A stretch of 47,895 bases of DNA, taken from Acidimicrobiales bacterium. GTDB lineage: Bacteria; Actinomycetota; Acidimicrobiia; Acidimicrobiales; RAAP-2. Both the position numbers and the translations under genes were made by a program. Positions 44,643 to 47,895 of this stretch are shown here, piece after piece; positions within the stretch are counted from its first letter, which is position 1, and every line of letters starts with the position of its first letter. The notes beneath the pieces are model-generated. The model was not told the DNA's origin and searched no databases. It worked only from the letters and a program-made list of their open reading frames with translations. The stretch spans positions 1 to 47,895 of the forward strand of contig JADMIJ010000024.1 in NCBI GenBank assembly GCA_015478655.1, written 5' to 3'.

Positions 44643-45995
44643 GTGAGCTCCCCCACCACCTCTCGCCCCGTTGGGCCCCTGGAGGCCCCGGGCACGGTGC
44701 CCGCCGCCGGTGATCCCGACCGACTCCACGATGTACTGGTGGTCGGAGGCGGTCCCTCGGGCTCCTCCTGTGCCTACTGGCTGGCCGAGGCGGGCTGGGA
44801 CGTGGCCCTGGTGGAGAAGAAGGTCTTCCCACGCGAGAAGACGTGCGGCGACGGGCTGACGCCCCGATCGGTGCGCCAGATCGCCGACATGGGCATCGAA
44901 GGAGCGCTGGCCGGCGCCCACCGCTACACCGGCCTGCGGGCCCACGCCTTCGGCAAGGTGCTCGACCTACCCTGGCCCGAGCACCCGACCTTTCCCTCCT
45001 ACGGCTATGTCATCACCCGGCACGACCTCGATGCCATCGTCAACGAGCGGGCCGTGAAGGCCGGGGCCACCGTGTGGCAGGGAACCGAGGCCATCGAACC
45101 AATCCTCGAGGACCGCGGCTCGCCGGTCGGACCCGGTCGGCTGGCCAGCTGCGTGGGCGCGGTGGTGCAGGAGAAGTCCACAGGCGCCACGCGCTCCGTG
45201 CGCGCCAAGTACGTGGTGGTGGCCGACGGGGCCAACTCGCGATTCGGCCGGGCCCTGGGGACGGCCAGAGATCGCGGCCAACCGATGGGGATGGCACTGC
45301 GCGGGTACTACACCTCGCCCGGACACGACCAGCCGTTCATCGAATCCCATCTCGACATCCGCGACGGCGACGGCGAGGTCGTTCCCGGGTACGGGTGGAT
45401 CTTCCCGCTGGGAGACGGGCGGGTCAACGTCGGCGTGGGCCTGCTGTCGACCGACCGGCGCTGGAAGGGCGTGAACACCTCCACCCTGATGGACCACTTC
45501 GTGGCCGGGGCACCCGGCGAGTGGGAGCTCTCGCCGTCAACCTGTCTCGGCCCGCCCACCGGAGGCAAGTTGCCCATGGGACTGGCCGTCGGTCCCAGGG
45601 TCGGGGCCACCACCTTGGTGGTGGGTGATGCCGCCGCGTCGATCAACCCCTTCAACGGCGAGGGCATCGCCTACGGCTATGAGACCGGCCGGATGGCGGC
45701 GGCGGCAGTGGGCGAAGCGCTCTGTGGCGACGGCGCCGAGGCGCTGCAGAGGTACGAGGCGCGTCTTGAGGACGCCTACGGGCTCTACTTCCGGGTGGCT
45801 CGGGCCTTCATCCGGGTCATCAGCCGTCCTGAGTTGATGAGGCTGTGCGTGGGGACGGGCATGCGCTCCGAGTCCCTGATGAGCTGGATCCTGCGGATCA
45901 TGGCCAACCTGCTCCGACCGGACGAGACCGGTCCGGCCGAAGCCGCCTACCGTGCGCTCGCCCTCATCGCCCGCATGGCACCCGAGGGCGCCTGA
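44643..45995 (+). CDS. Geranylgeranyl reductase-family FAD protein (menaquinone side-chain reductase candidate)
   Basis: A 450-residue FAD-dependent reductase. Seen: the dinucleotide fold VLVVGGGPSGSSCAYWLAEA (31-50), KKVFPREKTCGDGLTPR (59-75) typical of the geranylgeranyl reductase family, VVVADGANSRFGRALG, and the second FAD contact VVGDAAASINPFNGEGIAYG (about 328-347). The family saturates isoprenoid chains; in actinobacteria a member (MenJ) reduces one double bond of menaquinone. The divergent nuoA next door makes that substrate a fair guess but is not proof. A long upstream open frame runs antisense to nuoA-nuoC and is not used. Confidence 0.88.
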   Translation: MSSPTTSRPVGPLEAPGTVPAAGDPDRLHDVLVVGGGPSGSSCAYWLAEAGWDVALVEKKVFPREKTCGDGLTPRSVRQIADMGIEGALAGAHRYTGLRAHAFGKVLDLPWPEHPTFPSYGYVITRHDLDAIVNERAVKAGATVWQGTEAIEPILEDRGSPVGPGRLASCVGAVVQEKSTGATRSVRAKYVVVADGANSRFGRALGTARDRGQPMGMALRGYYTSPGHDQPFIESHLDIRDGDGEVVPGYGWIFPLGDGRVNVGVGLLSTDRRWKGVNTSTLMDHFVAGAPGEWELSPSTCLGPPTGGKLPMGLAVGPRVGATTLVVGDAAASINPFNGEGIAYGYETGRMAAAAVGEALCGDGAEALQRYEARLEDAYGLYFRVARAFIRVISRPELMRLCVGTGMRSESLMSWILRIMANLLRPDETGPAEAAYRALALIARMAPEGA

Positions 45996-46043
45996 CCGAG
46001 GGCGTGGCCATCCGGCCGGGGCCGCCCGCCGACATCGGGGACC

Positions 46044-47895
46044 TCAGTTGTTGCGGGCCGCGGCAATCCGCCCGGCGATGGCGTTGTAGGCGGAGTCGAA
46101 GGCGTCAGAGGGAACAGCCGGGCCACCGGTGGTGGGCTCCAACCGGGACTCAATTCTTCCGCCCACCATGAACGCTTCACCGACGACCTGATTCGCCTGA
46201 TTGGGGATGGTCAGGTTGGTCAGGTAGCCGAACGACTTGACCCCCGCCGGCGCGGCCAAGGACACCACTTGGACTGTGGCCGTGGCACCGGGCACCGCAG
46301 CCGACACCAGCGCCGTCTGGTACTCGCCGAAGCAGTTGACGAAGTTCGGATTGGCGAACGGGAGGGTCAACGACTGCGCCCTGGCCGCCGTGCCCATCAC
46401 CGCGGTGGCGGAGTACATCTGGATGTTGGCGTCCGAGGGACTCTGGAACTTCGGTGATCGGGCCGAGTCGGTCTGACCGGGTATGACGGACCCACCGAAC
46501 AAGCCGGCCACGGTGGCGTAGTCCACCCCCACGCAGGACGCCAGCAGCCGGTCGGCTCTGACTTGCGCGGCCGCCGGCGCGACGGGTGGCCGGGCCACCT
46601 GTCCGGTGGCGGTGCTGGTACTCCATCCGGTCGGGAGATCGGTCAGCCTCAAGTTGATGGACGCGGCGAGGGCGGCGTCGGCAGCGACCGGCGAGGGGCT
46701 GGAGGTGGGCGTCAGCGTCGGGGCCGTCGTGGCCGTCGTGGTGGTGTTTTTGGGCCTGACGAGGATGTACACGATGCCCCCGATCACGAGGACGAGAATC
46801 AGCGACAGGATGAGCACGGTCCGGTTGTTCCTCGATGCCGGCTTGTGGTCGGGCTCGAGAGGTCCCGCCTCGTCCCCTGGGCCGGCGGGCGGTTGGCCAC
46901 CGCCCGCCCAGTCGGCCGGGAGGGCAGCCAGGGGATCGCTGGCGGGCCAAGGGGCGTCGGCCTCGGGTTGAGGCCGGGGCGCGTCGAGTGTGGTGCCCAG
47001 GTCCGGTGCCGCCGCTCCTGGCGCGCCGAGCGTTCCGGTCGTGGCTGCAGCGGTGGTGGCTGCGGCCGCCGCCGCCGCTGCGGCTGCCTTGGCCCGCCGG
47101 CGCCCACGCCAGGTTGTGGGCGGCGGGCTCGGGACCGGCGGGTAGGGATCCGTTGGGGTGTACGCCTCGTCCCACCGTGCTTCGCCCGTGAGCGGATCAA
47201 TGGCTGGCCTCCATACGGCCGCACCCTGGGTGCTGAACGCTCCCACACCCTCAGGAGGAGGCGGGAGGGGCGGCGCCGGGGAACCCGGGTCGATCGGCTT
47301 CGCCGCGGGTGGTGGGGGCGCATACTCGGCGTGCGGCGGCGGAGGCGGAGGCTGTTGCAATGGCTGCTGTTGCAGGGGCGGTGGCGGCTGCTGCATCGGC
47401 GGCATAGCCGGTGGCACCTGCGCCAGGGGAGGCGGCGGTGCTTGCGGAGCCTGGGGTGGCGGTGGTGGTGGGGCCGGGGCACCGGGAGGGGCGGTGAACG
47501 CCGCGTCCGATGAGCGGTTCCGGCGTCTCCCCCGGCCCTTCTTGGTGGCTGGCTCGCTCCCGGCGACCTCCGCCTGTCCCAGCGGAGGATTGTCCCAGGC
47601 CGTTCCCTCGGGCATCGGGTCGAGCGCCGTCTGCCAGATCGGGGTCCCTGGCCCGGGCGGGGGCGGGGGCGGCGCCCCGGTGGACGGGAGCGGTGGGGAC
47701 GGAGCCGTCACCGGCGGCGAGGGTGGTGCGGATGCCGTTGTCATTGGCGGCGGGGGCGGCGGCGGAGGAGATGGGGCCGGTGGGGGCGGCGGAGGTGGCG
47801 ATGGAGCAGAAACGGGCGCTGCGGCCACGGGCGGGTGGGGCGCGGCCATGGGGGGGATCGGAGGGGCGGGCGTGGGCGGTGGCAGCGGTGGAGGG
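46044..47895 (-). CDS. Proline-rich single-pass membrane protein, N-terminus beyond the window
   Basis: At least 616 codons, with the frame still open at the window edge and no stop before it, so the true start is probably outside. The first 350 residues are cytoplasmic-type low complexity: proline tracts, an Ala run and a Lys/Arg patch (KKGRGRRRNR). They contain two related blocks, IWQTALDPMPEGTAWDNP and VWRPAIDPLTGEARWDEA. A membrane helix (TVLILSLILVLVIGGIVYIL) is followed by a Thr-rich linker and an extracellular domain of about 200 residues with three Cys (ASCVGVDYA, NCFGEYQ). Similar layouts occur in actinobacterial cell-surface sensors; function unknown. Confidence 0.7.
   Translation of the reverse strand, partial: PPPLPPPTPAPPIPPMAAPHPPVAAAPVSAPSPPPPPPPAPSPPPPPPPPMTTASAPPSPPVTAPSPPLPSTGAPPPPPPGPGTPIWQTALDPMPEGTAWDNPPLGQAEVAGSEPATKKGRGRRRNRSSDAAFTAPPGAPAPPPPPPQAPQAPPPPLAQVPPAMPPMQQPPPPLQQQPLQQPPPPPPHAEYAPPPPAAKPIDPGSPAPPLPPPPEGVGAFSTQGAAVWRPAIDPLTGEARWDEAYTPTDPYPPVPSPPPTTWRGRRRAKAAAAAAAAAATTAAATTGTLGAPGAAAPDLGTTLDAPRPQPEADAPWPASDPLAALPADWAGGGQPPAGPGDEAGPLEPDHKPASRNNRTVLILSLILVLVIGGIVYILVRPKNTTTTATTAPTLTPTSSPSPVAADAALAASINLRLTDLPTGWSTSTATGQVARPPVAPAAAQVRADRLLASCVGVDYATVAGLFGGSVIPGQTDSARSPKFQSPSDANIQMYSATAVMGTAARAQSLTLPFANPNFVNCFGEYQTALVSAAVPGATATVQVVSLAAPAGVKSFGYLTNLTIPNQANQVVGEAFMVGGRIESRLEPTTGGPAVPSDAFDSAYNAIAGRIAAARNN

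Noticed and set aside
47230-47895. A simple-sequence repeat region as a separate element
   Set aside because: The C/G-rich triplets encode the proline tracts of the last gene in frame, so they are coding low complexity.

Overview
The window is about 48 kb of GC-rich (roughly 70%) DNA with dense, often 4-bp-overlapping genes, many GTG starts and SD-poor upstream regions. The ctaE-qcrC-qcrA-qcrB cluster with a diheme cytochrome c, the 14-gene-type nuo operon, a hemE-hemH-hemY block, a HelD-type helicase, SCO6745-like and SHOCT proteins and a divergent geranylgeranyl reductase beside nuoA point to a free-living aerobic actinobacterium. I think an Acidimicrobiia-like lineage is most likely, but that placement is inference from gene content only.

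Layout. 1-3.4 kb: the cut-off N-terminus of a membrane protein, a PEP-mutase/isocitrate-lyase-like enzyme, a flavin (LLM) oxidoreductase, a small VOC protein and a frameshifted flavin/pyridoxamine-oxidase-like gene. 3.4-7.4 kb: ctaE-qcrC-qcrA-qcrB on the minus strand (cytochrome oxidase subunit III plus the menaquinol:cytochrome c reductase). 7.5-9.8 kb: a HelD-type helicase. 10-15.5 kb, plus strand: hemE-hemH-hemY-lnt, all overlapping by 4 bp. 15.5-18.5 kb, minus strand: acsA, a HAD phosphatase and a frameshifted GNAT. 18.6-21.9 kb: a 1086-residue fusion of a motif-less metallophosphoesterase, membrane helices and an MprF-type aminoacyl-transfer domain. 21.9-29.6 kb: accessory membrane and hypothetical proteins (SCO6745 family, an integral membrane protein, PLDc_N/SHOCT, a ClC channel, a potassium-channel-like protein, DUF2252, LapA-domain). 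29.8-44.5 kb, minus strand: nuoABCDEFGHIJK-MN, in which nuoL is missing. 44.6-46 kb: a geranylgeranyl/menaquinone reductase. 46 kb to the end: a proline-rich membrane protein that runs off the window.

How the genes fit together. Much of the window is respiratory chain. Complex I feeds menaquinone, whose side chain the adjacent reductase probably saturates; the bc complex and oxidase subunit III carry electrons onward; hemE/hemH/hemY supply haem; acsA feeds acetyl-CoA into central metabolism. Several genes share a TANNNT-like -10 element placed 6-9 bp before the start codon, which suggests that leaderless transcription is common here.

Most notable: the pseudo-phosphoesterase/MprF fusion, the clean absence of nuoL replaced by a 93-bp gap, an Lnt with Ser in place of the catalytic Cys, and two single-base frameshifts in C runs that are repairable on paper (either sequencing errors or young pseudogenes).
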